Part shown: one piece after another, positions 48,231 through 59,775 of the stretch
Layout of the letters: the number at the start of each line of letters is the position of its first letter
How positions within the stretch are numbered: the first letter of the stretch is position 1
NCBI GenBank assembly: GCA_030035585.1
Contig: CM057468.1
Location: 53,936,145-54,000,144 of the forward strand
Origin: Dugong dugon
Taxonomy: Eukaryota; Chordata; Mammalia; Sirenia; Dugongidae
Direction of reading: 5' to 3'
DNA length: 64,000 bases
Made by a program: the position numbers and the translations under genes
Notes under the pieces: model-generated
Told to the model about the DNA's origin: nothing
The model's input: only the letters and a program-made list of their open reading frames with translations
The model's database searches: none

Positions 48231-49226
48231 AAGAACTCAAGAAAAGCTTTACACTCAGAAAAAAACTTTCTTTGATGGTTATGAGGGTGGGAAGGGATGG
48301 AGAGGGGAAATCATTAACTAGACAGTAGACAAGTGTCAACTTGGTGACGGGAAAGACAAAACACAATATAGGGGAAGTCAGCACAACTTGACCAAGGCAA
48401 AGTTATAGAAGCTTCCTAGACACATCCAAACACCTTGAGGCACTGAGATGCTGGGGCTGAGGGCTGGGGATCATAGTCTCAGGGGATATTTAGGCCAATT
48501 GGCATAACATAGTTCATAAAGAAAATGTTCTGAATCTTACTTTGGTGAGTGGCATCTGGGGTCTTAAAAGCTTGTGAACGGCCATCTAAGATACAGCTAT
48601 TGGTTCCTTCCTATCTGGAGCAAAAGAGAATGAAGAAAACCAAAGACACAAGGAACATATTAGCCTAAAGGACTAAAGGACCCCATGAACCAGAGCCTCC
48701 ACTGGCCTGAGTCCAGAAGAACTAGATGGTGCTGGGCTACCACCACTGACTGCTCTGACAGGGATCACAGTAGAGAGTCCTGGACAGAGCGGGAGAAAAA
48801 TGTAGAACAAAATTAAAATTCATGAAAAAGGACAAGACTTACTGGTCTGACAGAGACAGGAGGAACCCCTAGACCATCTGCTAACCCAGAACTGAAACAC
48901 TCCTGAAGCCCACTTTTCACACAAAGATTAGACAGGCCTATAAAACAAATAATAACACAAGCGAGGAACGTGCTTCTTAGTTCAATCAAATATATGAGAC
49001 CAAATGGGCAACTTCTGTCCAAAAGCAAGATGAGAAGGCAGGAAGGGACGAAACTGGACAAATGGATACAGGGAACTTGGGGTGGAAATAAGGGAGAGTG
49101 TTGTCACATTGTGGTGATTGCAAACAATATCACAAAACAATATGTGTATAAATTTTTGAATGAGAAACTAACTTGAGCTGTAAACTTTCACCTAAAGCAC
49201 AAATTAAAAAAAAAAAATCACCTAAA
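47055..49226 (+). mobile_element. 5'-truncated L1, plus strand
   Basis: ORF2 C-terminal half (47055 to ~48240) and a ~980-bp 3' UTR ending in an A run at 49204-49217. Flanked by 47035-47054 and about 49229-49248, a ~20-bp TSD with three differences. Inserted into an older L1 3' UTR of the same orientation. Confidence 0.87.
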
Positions 49227-49411
49227 GAAGAAGAGGTTTAGGGGGCAGTGAGTACAAATTAATTGGAGTAGAACAATTTGGAAAAGGAGGGCAAAACTGG
49301 TTGCACAACTTGAAGAATGTAATCAACGTTACTGAATTGCACATGTAGAAATTGTTGCATTGGTGTAAATTTTGCTATGTATACTTTCAACAACAATTTA
49401 AAAAAATCTCA

Positions 49412-49552
49412 GTTTTACTTTCTAGAACAGTTAATATAGATAGATATAACCCACACTGGGGTCCTCAATAGTTTTCAAGAGTGTAATTGGTCCCTGAGAC
49501 CAAAAACTTTTAAGAACTGCTGCTCTATTTCTTCATCATAATCTGGTTAGTA
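49412..49552. other. Short spacer
   Basis: No recognised feature. Confidence 0.4.
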
Positions 49553-49999
49553 ACTGCTGTTGAGTCGACTCCGATTCATGGCGATCCTGTGCACAACAGA
49601 ATGAAATGTTGCCTGGTCCTCCATCACCCTCACGTCACCAGCATGTCTGAGTCCATTGTTGTGGCTATTGTGCCAATCCATCTCAACAGGGGTCTCCCTT
49701 GCCCTCACTGGCCACTACTTCACCAAACATGATATCTTCCTCTAGCAGTTGATCACTCCCGATGACAAGTCCAAAGCAAGTGAGTTGATCAGTGTTCTCT
49801 TGTGATCCATAAGGTTTTCACTGGCTAATTTTTAGAAGTAGATCACCATGCTTTCTTCCTAGCCTGTCTTAGTCTGGAAGTTCTGCTGAAACCTGTCTGT
49901 CATGGGTGACCCTGCTGGCATTTGAAATACCAATGGCATAACTTCCAGCAGCACAGCAACATGCAAGCCACCACAGTATGACAAACTGACAGATGAGTC
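49553..49999 (-). mobile_element. Internally deleted RTE (5' UTR joined to 3' end)
   Basis: On the minus strand the RTE 5' UTR (49999-49805: catctgtcag region, gcttgcatgttgctgtgc, gtgaaaaccttatgg) runs directly into the last ~245 bp of RTE (gtcatcgggagtgatc to gagtcgactcaacagcag). The endonuclease and almost all the RT are absent. About 450 bp, non-coding. Confidence 0.82.
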
Positions 50000-50029
50000 A
50001 TGGCTCATCATATTAACCCTTTTTGATAG

Positions 50030-50191
50030 GTAGCCCTGGTGGCCCAGTGGTTAAGAGCTCAGGCTGCTAACCAAATGGTCGGCAGTTTGAATCCACCGCT
50101 CTCTCCTTGGAAACCCTATGGGGCAGTTCTACTCTGTCCTATAGGGTTGCTATGAGTTAGAACTGACTCAACAGCACATAACAACAACAAC
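50030..50191 (+). repeat. AfroSINE, short form
   Basis: Plus strand: gtagccctggtggcccag, ggctgctaaccaaatgg, ctccttggaaaccctatgg and an RTE-like tail ending acaacaacaaca. One of the least diverged copies here. Confidence 0.94.
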
Positions 50192-50219
50192 AGCCTGCAT
50201 GGGCCTTTTACTATCAGAT

Positions 50220-50385
50220 GCTTTTCTTATTTTTTAATCCATTTATTATATGCCTTTTTCCTGGATTGTTAGCACTAGGAGAGCAGGGACCTCGTGTATC
50301 TTGTTTACTGTTGCATTTTCAGAGTTTCAGATAGGGCCTAGCATATAATAAGTGCTCAATAAATATTTGTTAATGCAAGGAATAG
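50220..50385 (+). repeat. L2 3' end
   Basis: gagagcagggacctcgtg, agggcctagcatataat and gtgctcaataaatatttg. Confidence 0.75.
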
Positions 50386-50904
50386 GTGAATATACCAGGG
50401 ACAAGAAAATTCAGAAAAGATAAAAACAACCCCAAAGGCATATAGCAATTTTAAATGTTGTTTGTACCCAAGGGAATGGAAATAAAAATGAAATCATTAA
50501 TAAAGATTTAAAAGTGATAATAGTGCCAGTGAGGGCAGGAATTCTCATTTCCTGTTGATGAGAGTGTCTACTGTCTCATTGCTTTTGGAAAGCACTAAGA
50601 GCCTTAAAAATGTTCTTACTGTTTTCAAGGCAATAATTATACTTCTGGTGATATTTTTAAAGGAAATAATTTGAAATACCAAGGGTATTATTTATAGCAA
50701 TGAAAAATGAAAAAAAAAAATCTAAATGTTTAAAAAAGCTTGAATGGTTCTATCAGTTACAATATGTCTATATAGTGAAATATTTTAGAGCCATTAAAAA
50801 TAGCATTTGTAAATCATGTTTAATAGCAGGGAGAAAGGGCTATACTTATAATTTAAATTAAAGAAGCATGATTAAAATGTATAAACACTGATATCAACTA
50901 ACCA

Positions 50905-51549
50905 ACTACCACAGCAGAAAACCATCAGCTTAGACTGCAGGGGACAGAGAAAGAACAAAAGGAGAGAACGCTGTCTGCCCCTTGGAATTGCACAGGCAAA
51001 AAACAGGTCAAAAGAGCTACAACTGCTGTCCTCCAAGAAAAGAAAAGAACCTTCCCTGGAGCAGCTTAGAAATCAGCAGAAGTGTTAAAGGAGCAAAGGA
51101 AGTAGGGCTGCCTCGATCTCAAAGGGTGGGGCAATGGTCCCTGGGGTCTCAAAGGTTGGGCCAGGGCTTCCGGGGTGTCAAAGGGTAAAGCCATAGCCTC
51201 ATAGGTTTCAAAGAGTCAAATCCCACTAACTTGGTTCTGGAGTGTGGGGCTGCTGCCCAAAGCTGAGGGGACAGGGCTGCTATGGCCAAGAGGCAAAAGA
51301 ATGGTGCATGCCAGGGCCAAGGGTGGGGTCTCCATTCAGATGGACTAGGAGAATGGGATCACTCAATGCCAAGGGAGCAGAGTTATCATCCCAGAGGGCC
51401 CAGTGGCCTCTACCTAGAATCCAGAGGGCGTGGAAAACAGCCAGGGCCATTGCCCAGATGGTCTCAGAGAGGAGAGAATTATTTTCAAGCATTGAGAGCT
51501 AATGCAATTTGCTTGCTGGATTTGGATTTGCTTTGCACCTAACAACGTC
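50905..51549 (+). mobile_element. MaLR internal (gag-like) remnant, probable
   Basis: GC-richer, purine-biased block containing agagggcccagtggcctc, agaatccagagggcg and ttgcttgctggatttgg, an order I associate with MaLR internal sequence. 51105-51220 contains about three to four degenerate ~30-bp units beginning tctcaaagg or gtcaaagg. Frames of 66-86 aa exist, none with a recognisable domain. Confidence 0.45.
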
Positions 51550-51818
51550 ACCTATAAAAAATGCCTACTGAAAACCACTGAAATGAAATACAAATACATC
51601 AAAACTGTAATAATGGTTATCTCTGGGTGGTAGGATTGTGTTATTGTCATTGTTACGTGCCCTCAGTCAGTTTCCACTCATAGAGAACCTATACACAACA
51701 GAATAAAACATTGCCTGGTCCTGCACCATCCTCACAATCATTACTGTGTTTGAGCCCATTGTTACAGCCACTGTGTCAATCCATCTCGTTGAGGGTCTTC
51801 CTCTTTTTCACTGACCCT

Positions 51819-52457
51819 CTACTTTACCAAGCATGATGTCCTTCTCCAAGGACTGGTCTCTCCTAATAACAAGTCCAAAGTATGTGAGAAGAAGTCTTGC
51901 CATCCTCGCTTCCAAGGAGCATTCTGGCTGTACTTCCAAGAAAGATTTGTTCCTACTCTGGCAGTCCATGGTATATTCAATATTCTTCGCCAACACCATA
52001 ATTCAAATACATCAATTCTTTGATCTTCCTTATTCATTGTCCAGCTTTTGCATGCATACGAGGCAACTGAAAACACCATGGCTTGGGTCAGACGCACCTT
52101 AGTCCTCAAAGTGACATCTTTGCTTTTTAACACTTTAAAGAGGTCTTTCGCAGAAGATTTGTCAAAAGCAATATGTTGTTTGATTTCTTGACTGCTGCTT
52201 CCATGGGCATCGATTGTGGATCCAAGTGAAATGAAATCCTTGACAACTTCAATCTTGTCTCTGTTTATCATGATGTTGTTTATTGGTCCAGCTGTGAGGA
52301 TTTTTGTTTTCCTTATGTTGAGGTGTAATCCATACTGATGGCTGTAGTCTTTGATCTTCATCAGTAAGTGCTTCAAGTACTCTTCACTTTTAGCAAGCAA
52401 GGTCATGTCATCTGCATACTGAAGGCTGTTAATGAGTCTTCCTCCATCCTTCTTCAT
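51819..52457 (-). pseudogene. RTE reverse transcriptase C-terminal half (212-aa open piece)
   Basis: Longest RTE frame in the window. YADD, the RT catalytic box, lies at residues 14-17, followed by HLNIRKTKIL, VKDFISLGSTID and, near the end, FELWCWRRILNIPWTAR. The upstream RT fingers and palm are in broken frames at 52460-53500. Confidence 0.93.
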
Positions 52458-53850
52458 ATCGTCCAGCTTCTCTGATTATTTGCTCAGCATACAGATTGAA
52501 TAAGTATGATGAAAGTATACAGCCCTGATGCACACCTTTCCTGACATTAAATCACACAGTATCCCCTTGTTCTGTTCGAATGACTACCTCTTGGTCTATG
52601 TACAGGTTCCTCATAGCACTATTAAGTACTTCCCATTCTTAGCAATGTTATCCACAATTTGTTATGATCCACATAGTCGAATGCCTTTGCATAGTCAATA
52701 AAACATGGGCAAACACCTTTCTGGTATTCTCTGCTTTCAGCCCAGATCCATTCTGACATCAACAATGATATCCCTCATTCCACATCCTCTTCTGAATCCG
52801 GTCCGAATTTCTGGTAGTTCCCTGTGGATATACTGCTGCAATCATTTTCGAATGATCTTCAGCAAAATTTTACTTGCATGTGACTTTAATGATATTGTTG
52901 GATAATTTCTCCATTCTGCTGGATCACCTTTTTTGGAATGGGCACAAATATGAATCTCTTCCAGTCGATTGGCCAGGTAGCTGTCTTCCAAATTTCTTGG
53001 CATAGACAAGCGAATGCTTCCAGTGTTGCATCTGTTTGTTGAAACATTTCAGTTGATATTCAGTCAACTCCTGGACTTTGTTTTTGCCAATGACTTTAGT
53101 GCAGCTTGGGCTTCTTCCTTCAGTACCATCGGTTCTTGATCATATGCTACCTCCTGAAATGGCTGGACTTTGACCAATTCTTTTTGGTATAGTTAATCTG
53201 TTATTCCTTCCACCTTCTTTTGATGCTTCCTGTGTTGTTCAATAATTTGCCCATAGAATCCTTCAATATTGCAATTGAGGCTTGAATGTTTTCTTCAGAA
53301 AAATTCTTTCCACTTGAGAAATGTTAACTGTGTTCTTCTCTTTTGGCTTTCTAACTCCAGGTCTTTGCACATTTCAATATAATACTTTACTTTGTCTTCT
53401 CAAGCTGCCCTTTGAAGTCTTCTGTTTGGCTCTTTTACATGATCATTTCTTCCTTTCACTTTAGCTACTCTGTGTTCAAGGGCAAGTCTCAGAGTCTCTT
53501 CTGACATCCATTTTGGTCTTTTCTTTGTTTTTTAATGACCTTTTTCTTTCTTCATGTCTGATGTCCTTGATGTCATCCCACAATCTGTTTGGTCTTCAGT
53601 CATTAGTGTTCAATGAGTCAAATCTATTCTTGAGATGGTCTCTAAATTCAGATGGGATATACTCAGGGTTGTATTTTGGCTCTTGTGGACTTGTTTTAAT
53701 TTTCTTCAGCTTCAGCTTGAACTTGCATATGAGCAATTGATGGTCTGTTCCCCAGTCAGCCCCTGCCCTTGTTCTAACTGATGATATTGAGCTTCTCCAT
53801 CATCTCTTTCCACAGATGTAGTTGATTTGATTCTCGTGTATTACATCTTT

Positions 53851-54475
53851 TTAGGTCCACATGTATAGTCGCCATTTATGTTGTTGAAAAAAGGTATTTG
53901 CAATGAATAAGTAGTTAGTCTTGCAAAATTCTATCATGTGATTTCTGGCATCGTTTCTATTACCAAGGCTATATTTTCCAACTATGGAGCCTTCTTCTTT
54001 GTTTCCAACTTTCTCATTCCAATCACCAGTAATTATCAATGCATCTTGATTGCATGTTTGATCAATTTCAGACTGCAGAAGTTGATAAAAACCTTCAATT
54101 TCTTTATCTTTGGCATTAGTGGTTGGTGCATAAATTTGAATAATAATTTTATTAACTGGTCTTCCTTGTAGGCATATGATATTATCCTATCACTGACAGC
54201 ATTGTACTTCAGGATAGATCTTGAAATGTTTGTTTGTTTTTTTGATGATGATCTGAGGCCATTCCTCTTCAATTTGTCATTCCCAGCATAGTAGACCAAC
54301 CGCATGGTTGTCCGATTCAAAACGGCCAATACCAGTCCATTTCAGCTCACCAATGCCTAGGATATGGATCTTTACGCATTCAATTTCATTTTTGATGACT
54401 TCCAATTTTCCTAGTTTTATACTTCATACATTCCACATTCTGATTATTAATGGACGTTCGCAGCTGTTTCTTCTT
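53851..54475 (-). pseudogene. RTE endonuclease remnant
   Basis: Piece 54036-54329 carries RLVYYAGNDKLKRNGL and ISRSILKYNAVSDRIIS; piece 53851-54039 carries the catalytic-type TGDWNEKVGNKEEG and DARNHMIEFCK. An APE-type endonuclease that nicks the target. 54330-54475 holds the N-terminus in a broken frame. Confidence 0.88.
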
Positions 54476-55019
54476 ATTTTGAGTTGTGCCACATCAGCAA
54501 ATGAAGGTCCCGAAATCTTTACTCCATCCATGTCCTTATTGTCAACTCTACTTTGAGGAGGCAGTTCTTCCCCAGTCGCATTCTGAGTGCCTTCCAACCT
54601 GAGTGACTCATCTTCCAGGACTATAACAGTGTTCCACTGCTATTCATAAGGTTTTCACTGGCTAATCTTGTTTTTTTAGAGGTAGCTCACCAGGTCCTTC
54701 TTCCTAGTGTGTTAGTCTGGAAGGCCCGCTGAAACCTGTCCACCATGAGTGACCTTGCTGGTATTTGGAACACTGGTGGCATGGCTTCCTGCATCACAGC
54801 AGCAGTAAACCATCACAGTACAACAAACTGACAGACCAGTGGTGGGGTAGGATTATGGATGATTCTTATTTTCTTCCTTACATTTTTCAAGTTTCTACAA
54901 TAAGCCTCCATAATTATAATAAGAAAGTTATTTTAAATCACAGTACAAATGCTAACAATTTAGTAGACAAATAAAAATTTAAGAATTACATCTCAATTGT
55001 TATACCATTATAGAGACAA

Positions 55020-55220
55020 AATTGGAGACTTTAGAGCTGTGTGACTTACTAGCAAGCCACTTATTTATAGAACCTCAGTTTCTTCATCTGTAAGATGAGA
55101 AAACAATAGTACCTACCTCAGAGGGTGGTTGGCAGGATTAAACCTGGTATGTATATTTATATGTCTTAGCTCAGTGCTGTGTACCTGATAACGCTGAATA
55201 AACATTTGCCATTATTATTG
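55020..55220 (+). repeat. MIR SINE
   Basis: gctgtgtgacttactagc, cctcagtttcttcatctg, aatagtacctacctcag and ctgaataaacatttgcc. Confidence 0.85.
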
Positions 55221-55224
55221 TTAT

Positions 55225-55400
55225 AGGAGTGCTTGGGTGGTGCAAACGGTTACTGTGCTTGGCTGCTAACCAGCAAATTGAAAGTTTTAGTCTATCCAGA
55301 GACACTTCAGAAGAAAAGCCTGGCAATCTACTTCTGAAAAATCAGTCATTGAAAACCCTGTGACACACATGGGGTCTCGACTCAATGGCAACTTGCTTTA
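55225..55400 (+). repeat. AfroSINE, second subfamily
   Basis: Plus strand: ggagtgcttgggtggtgc head and gaagaaaagcctggcaatc body. Flanked by ttattattgttata and ttattatttttata, an old TSD. The body matches the RTE 5' UTR at 60160-60215. Confidence 0.88.
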
Positions 55401-55819
55401 GTGACTTTATTATTTTTATAATATTCATCCATTTCTTATTCATCTAGATATATTTCGGAAAAGAAATCTAAGCTCTCCTGGCTTTGAGATTGCTCAGCTA
55501 ATCAATATATGCTGATAAGATCAGAGGTTTGTTTCCCACAGTGTCCAGATATTTTGAGAAAATAAAACAAAGAAGATAAAAGGAATACCCAGAACACAAG
55601 CCTACGTGGAAATTGGTAGAAGCTGGTTTAAAACACCAATGAGGCGTCAGTAGCCCTTAAACTATAAGGCTTAATGATGGCTGTGAAGGCAGACTCAGTG
55701 ACAGAAAGCTCTGGGTGTCAGAGACTCCATCTTTGCTTGGAACTATTAGCAACTAGGGGAGAGTTTTCTCACTGCCTTGCCTGGGACCCAGCGATAGTCC
55801 TCTCCTTGTGTTTTGTTGG
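55401..55819. other. Apparently single-copy DNA
   Basis: No feature recognised over ~420 bp. Confidence 0.4.
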
Positions 55820-56505
55820 TAGCTTCTGTCTCCTTGGAATAAGTGCCTGGGAAGCTTAAGCCAGTAATTTGAGCACAGTCTTTGACACCTCTCTCTTTCT
55901 TTTATAGTAATCAATTTATTTGCAGATCCTGCTATTTTGACCCCTTAAACACCTCTCTCAAATCTGCCCACTCTTTCTGTCCTCATTGCCGCTCTCCTAA
56001 CACAACTACCTCCTCCATGATCTGCCTTGTGTCTAGCCTCTCTCCAGTCTCTTCCCCATACTACAAGGACCTTTCAGTAATTCAACCCGGTCACGTTCCT
56101 CCTCTGGTGCAGTCTTTAAGTCGTTTCTCATTGCGCTTAGGACAAACTCTAAACTCTTGCTCACCTTGGTACCCTTCCTATCCTAGTCTGCTATACAAAT
56201 ATCCTAATTTGTTCAGCTCCACCAGGCCTTTCTTCCCAGGTGCCTTTGGGTGAACATGAATCCTTCTTTAAATACTCCATCTTTGCATGGTACCCACCCC
56301 CAATGCTGTCAGAGCACCCTGTGTTACTACTATCCTCTCTCTCATCACACCACATGATCACTTTATGTTTAATATTTGTATCCCCCACTGCACAGTCACT
56401 GTGCAGCCAAAGGACCAAACTCTATTCACTGGTATAGTCCCAGAGAGCCTGGCACCATGCCTGGTGTGGTGGTGACTCTGAATATTTTGTTGAACTGAGT
56501 TGGCT
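55820..56505 (+). repeat. L2 3' part
   Basis: gacacctctctctttc, ctctaaactcttgctcacc, gagagcctggcaccatgcc and gaatattttgttgaactg follow L2 order to its 3' end. Its first ~148 bp are duplicated at 56748-56902. Confidence 0.72.
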
Positions 56506-56747
56506 GTTTTAAAGGGCAAGCTATTTTCACTTATTCTCTCTCCTAGCCATAAAAAATCAATATTAAATTTTTAAAGAACTTATCGAAGAAAGGACCAATA
56601 AAAAACACCTTTAAAGGCAGTGAATTGATTTATGGGAGAGTATACAAGAATAATCTTTTATACAACTTATAAATATCTGTGAGACTGAAATCAAATAAAG
56701 GAGGGACTTACAAAAGTGTTTCTAAGTCCCTTATAAGTCATACTGCA

Positions 56748-56902
56748 TAGCTTCTGTCTCCTTGGAACACCAAGTGCCTGGGAAGCTCAAGCCAGCAATC
56801 TGAGCACAATCTTTGACACCTCTCTCTTCCTCTCTTTTACAGTATTCAATTTATTTGCAGATTCTCCTATTTTGATCCCTTAAACACCTCTCTCAAACCT
56901 GC
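56748..56902 (+). repeat. Duplicate of 55820-55967
   Basis: Direct copy about 780 bp downstream: gcttctgtctccttggaa through cctctctcaaacctgc, with scattered substitutions and small indels. Shared non-consensus details suggest duplication rather than a second L2. Confidence 0.8.
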
Positions 56903-57150
56903 TAAAGACAAGGGACTTGGAGTCAGACTGCCTCATCGAACTTGTCTCTTGCCAAGTGTGCAACCTTAAGAAACATACTGAATTTCTTTGTCACTCAGTA
57001 TCCTCATCTGTAACTTGGAAATAATATTTAGTACCTGCCCTCTAGAATGGCTGGGAAAACTAAATGAGTGAATACAGGTAAAAGCTTTTAGATTAATATG
57101 CAGCACAGACTAAGTACTTAATAAGTACTTAATAAATGTTAGCTGTTACA
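56903..57150 (+). repeat. MIR SINE
   Basis: gggacttggagtcagac, tatcctcatctgtaac and taataaatgttagctg. Confidence 0.8.
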
Positions 57151-57720
57151 ATTTTTTAAATTAATAAAATAGGATCAGGAAAAGGTGGACTGTTGGTTTT
57201 GCTGACCAGCATGTCCCAGGTTATGGGCTGGAACTCTACTGTTTTAGGCGCTGTTAAGAATTATTGATTTCCTTGAGCTCTCTTTCTGAAGTTACCATGT
57301 CCAACACTCAGTATTTTATTTTATTTATACTGCACTGTGTTCAAAAAAGGATTTCAGGGAGCTTACAGAGGAACGTAAAATACAGCAAAGTAACATGATT
57401 TAAAGGCAGGATGAAAGAAGAGAGAGAAACAAGAGCAAGGACAAAGTTGGGCTAGGGACAGACATATAATTTATTACCAAAAATTATGAGTATGTTAAGG
57501 CTTAAGATGACATACTAAATCAAAAGAGGCTAAGGTGGGAATGCTGTTTTAATTTCTTATCCGGTCCTCCTCCCTTTCTTCTATCTTTTTTCTCAAGATG
57601 ATTTAAATGCTGTTTTAATTTTTTTTAATCTCAAACTATTTAAGTTACTTTCAGCATCAAATAAGTTTACACTTGTGAACAAAGATTGATTTTTCATAAT
57701 CTGATTCATGAGGCTGTATT
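57151..57720. other. Apparently single-copy DNA
   Basis: No family recognised over 570 bp. Confidence 0.4.
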
Positions 57721-57911
57721 TTGTTGTTATGAGGTACCATCAAGTCGATTTTGACTCATAGTGATGCCATGTGACAGAGTAGAACTGCCCCATAGGGTTT
57801 TCTAGACTGTAATCTTTATGAGAGCAGATAGCCAGGTCTTTCTACTGAAGAACTGCTGAGTGGGGTTGAAACACCAGTCCTTCAGTTAGTAGCCAAGTGC
57901 TATATTTAAAC
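57721..57911 (-). repeat. AfroSINE, head-truncated
   Basis: Minus strand: tail ttgttgttatgaggtacc at left, tagtagccaagtgcta at right where the tRNA-like head starts to fail. Confidence 0.88.
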
Positions 57912-57949
57912 CTTGTGACTAGATGTGCATATTAACTGATGAGGGTGGG

Positions 57950-58130
57950 AGGCGCTTGATACTTATTAAACCCGTAGAAGCTGCTGGACACCACTCCAAG
58001 CTTTCACCTCGGTTGCGTTTTGATACCACAGCCCTATTTTACAGATGACACACAGAGATGTGAACGGATTTTCTCAACTTAACATGGTTATAGGTGGTTA
58101 TAATTCAAGTCCACATCCATCTCTGATGTC
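57950..58130 (-). repeat. MIR fragment
   Basis: ccctattttacagatgac, ataattcaagtccacatc in reverse-complement MIR order. Confidence 0.55.
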
Positions 58131-58343
58131 CGAATTTCCACCATCATATCAGGCACAGCCATTTCAGGAGAGAACATACACGTTTGCTCAAAAACATCAG
58201 AGCAGTTCTAAAAGGTACTTTCAAAGCTCAGCTTCTTGATTCCATTTCCCTGTTGAGAGATTTTCTTGGTAAGTGGTGTCTGCTGCTACTTGCCTGTGTT
58301 TGCTTAATTTGCCATACTGGTAATTGCAGAGAAATTTGGGGGT

Positions 58344-58865
58344 TGTCTCAGGCTGGGTTCTCTAGAGAAGCAAAACCAGTAAAGCGTATAAATATATATA
58401 TATAGAGATTTATATCAAGGAAATAGCTCACACGGCTGTAGAGGCTAAAACGTCCCAAGTCCACAGATCAGGGTAGAGGCCTCTCCCAGTTCACGTAGCC
58501 ACAGGAGCTGGTGAACCCAAGGTTGGCAGGTCGGGGAGCCAGACTCTTGCTTGCAGGCTGAAAGTTCGGCCAATTCTGAGATCAACAGGTAACCTGCTAG
58601 CTCAGGTCCCACGAACCGGAGGTGAGACAACAAGAGGCAGCTGCTGAGTCTGGAACAAGCCAAAAACCTTGGCAAGGCGAGCAGGCAGAAGGTGACCGGC
58701 GGAAGGCAGCGAGATGAAACTGAGAGAGCGGTGAGCTGCCACGGCCCCGCCTCTGCCAGTACCACTCGGCAGATTCCATCATGGGGGTGATCACAACATT
58801 ATACAACTACTAAAACACGGAGAATAATGGTCTAGCCAAGTTGACATACAACCTTAACCATCACA
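58344..58865 (-). mobile_element. ERVL/MLT2-like solo LTR, 522 bp
   Basis: TG...CA ends on the plus strand. On the minus strand it opens TGTGATGGTTAAGGTTG and includes gtcaacttggctagacc; its far end is ggctgggttctctagagaag. The flanks ggggt (58339-58343) and ggtgt (58866-58870) form a 5-bp TSD with one change. A GC-rich centre gives a 106-aa minus frame that I do not treat as a gene. A TATA microsatellite lies at 58388-58402. Confidence 0.8.
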
Positions 58866-58870
58866 GGTGT

Positions 58871-59210
58871 GGTTGGGAAGAAGGTCTTAGCAGTGATAAT
58901 CAAGGCTACAGGACTCACTCAAAAGGCACCAGATCATCTCGCTTGAGTGTAAAAAAAAAAAAAAACCAGATAAGGTGTCAGATAAGCTAATAGTTGTTAA
59001 GAGTCAGGAGTAAATATAGCAGAGTTAAAAGCCTGTGGCTGGTATTGGTGAATGTTTTGGTGTGTGTATTTTCACCGCACATACCACATACACGCACACA
59101 CACAAATCCGGCATGCTAAAAACAAAAAGCCTATGGCAGGATCAGAGAAATGTAAGTGGAGTCAGGGAGGAATGAAGATGTTAAAGTCATGATGTACTTT
59201 TTATTTACAC
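58871..59210. other. Unassigned spacer
   Basis: A run at 58951-58966 and a CA-rich patch at 59085-59105; no gene. Confidence 0.4.
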
Positions 59211-59224
59211 CAGCACACAAGGAA

Positions 59225-59424
59225 AAGGAGCCCTGGTAGCACGATGGTTAAGGGCTCAGCTGCTAACCAAAAGATTGGCAGCTGGAACCCACCAGTGGCT
59301 CCTTGGGAGAAAAGACCTAGTGATATGCTACTGTAAAGATTACAGCCTAGGAAACCCTATGGGGTAATATTACTCTGTCCTATAGGGCCGCTATGATTGG
59401 AATTGACCTGACGGCACACAACAA
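59225..59424 (+). repeat. AfroSINE with perfect 14-bp TSD
   Basis: Plus strand, full head to tail (ggagccctggtagcacg to ctgacggcacacaac). TSD cagcacacaaggaa at 59211-59224 and 59425-59438 is perfect. Confidence 0.96.
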
Positions 59425-59569
59425 CAGCACACAAGGAAGTGACTAAAATTGGAAGCATGAACACTTCCTCCTCCCCATAGATAACTTAGCCTCTAGAAAC
59501 ACTGTGGGAGAAAAAGTTAAATTGAGATCTCTCTAGTCATTCCTCCCCACCACACCCATGGTAAAATAG

Positions 59570-59775
59570 AAGATTGGCATTAGTTTATCACAGTAAAACC
59601 TACGAAAGCCAGAATCTGTGTAAGGAGGAAACCTGTCAGGGAAAATGCAAATATTTTCCACTAACGGAGATCGATAGAAAAGTGCTAAGACCGCACCCTG
59701 TCAAAGGCGGAAAACTTGTGAGACCTGGAAAAACAAGGCAGTTCTGTTGCGTTCCAGCTCTCACAGGTTTCGCCA
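59570..59775 (+). repeat. Possible old DNA-transposon remnant
   Basis: cagtaaaacctacgaaagc at the left and ctctcacaggtttcgcc at the right with ggcggaaaacttgtgag between resemble a known mammalian DNA element. I cannot name it. The 75-aa frame over it is probably chance. Confidence 0.35.

Larger units (their letters stand above)
46770..49411 (+). mobile_element. Older L1 3' UTR (third subfamily), split by a younger L1
   Basis: Left part 46770-47054 (ctgatcaaaagggag, ctggagccactgaggctgg, taaaccaaacaatag) and right part 49249-49411 (cacaacttgaagaatg, actgaattgcacatgtag, A-rich end). They join naturally across the inserted L1. This tail resembles the middle block in the doubled-tail subfamily. 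Confidence 0.75.
51641..54847 (-). mobile_element. Near full-length RTE (BovB-like) LINE, inactivated
   Basis: About 3.2 kb on the minus strand: 5' UTR (54847-54480), endonuclease (54475 to ~53500), RT (~53500-51800), short 3' tail at 51641-51665. Flanked by taggattgtg (51631-51640) and taggattatg (54848-54857), a 10-bp TSD with one change. The single long frame is broken many times. RTE elements use one protein with an APE-type endonuclease and an RT. Confidence 0.9.
50400..54985 (+). mobile_element. Old L1M 3' region, split by two insertions
   Basis: Pieces 50400-50904, 51550-51640 and 54848-54985. agagccttaaaaatgttc, gcaataattatacttctgg, ggttatctctgggtggtagg and, after the RTE, gattcttattttcttcc with caagtttctacaataag. 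The gap at 50905-51549 holds MaLR-internal-like sequence; the gap at 51641-54847 is an RTE. Confidence 0.65.
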
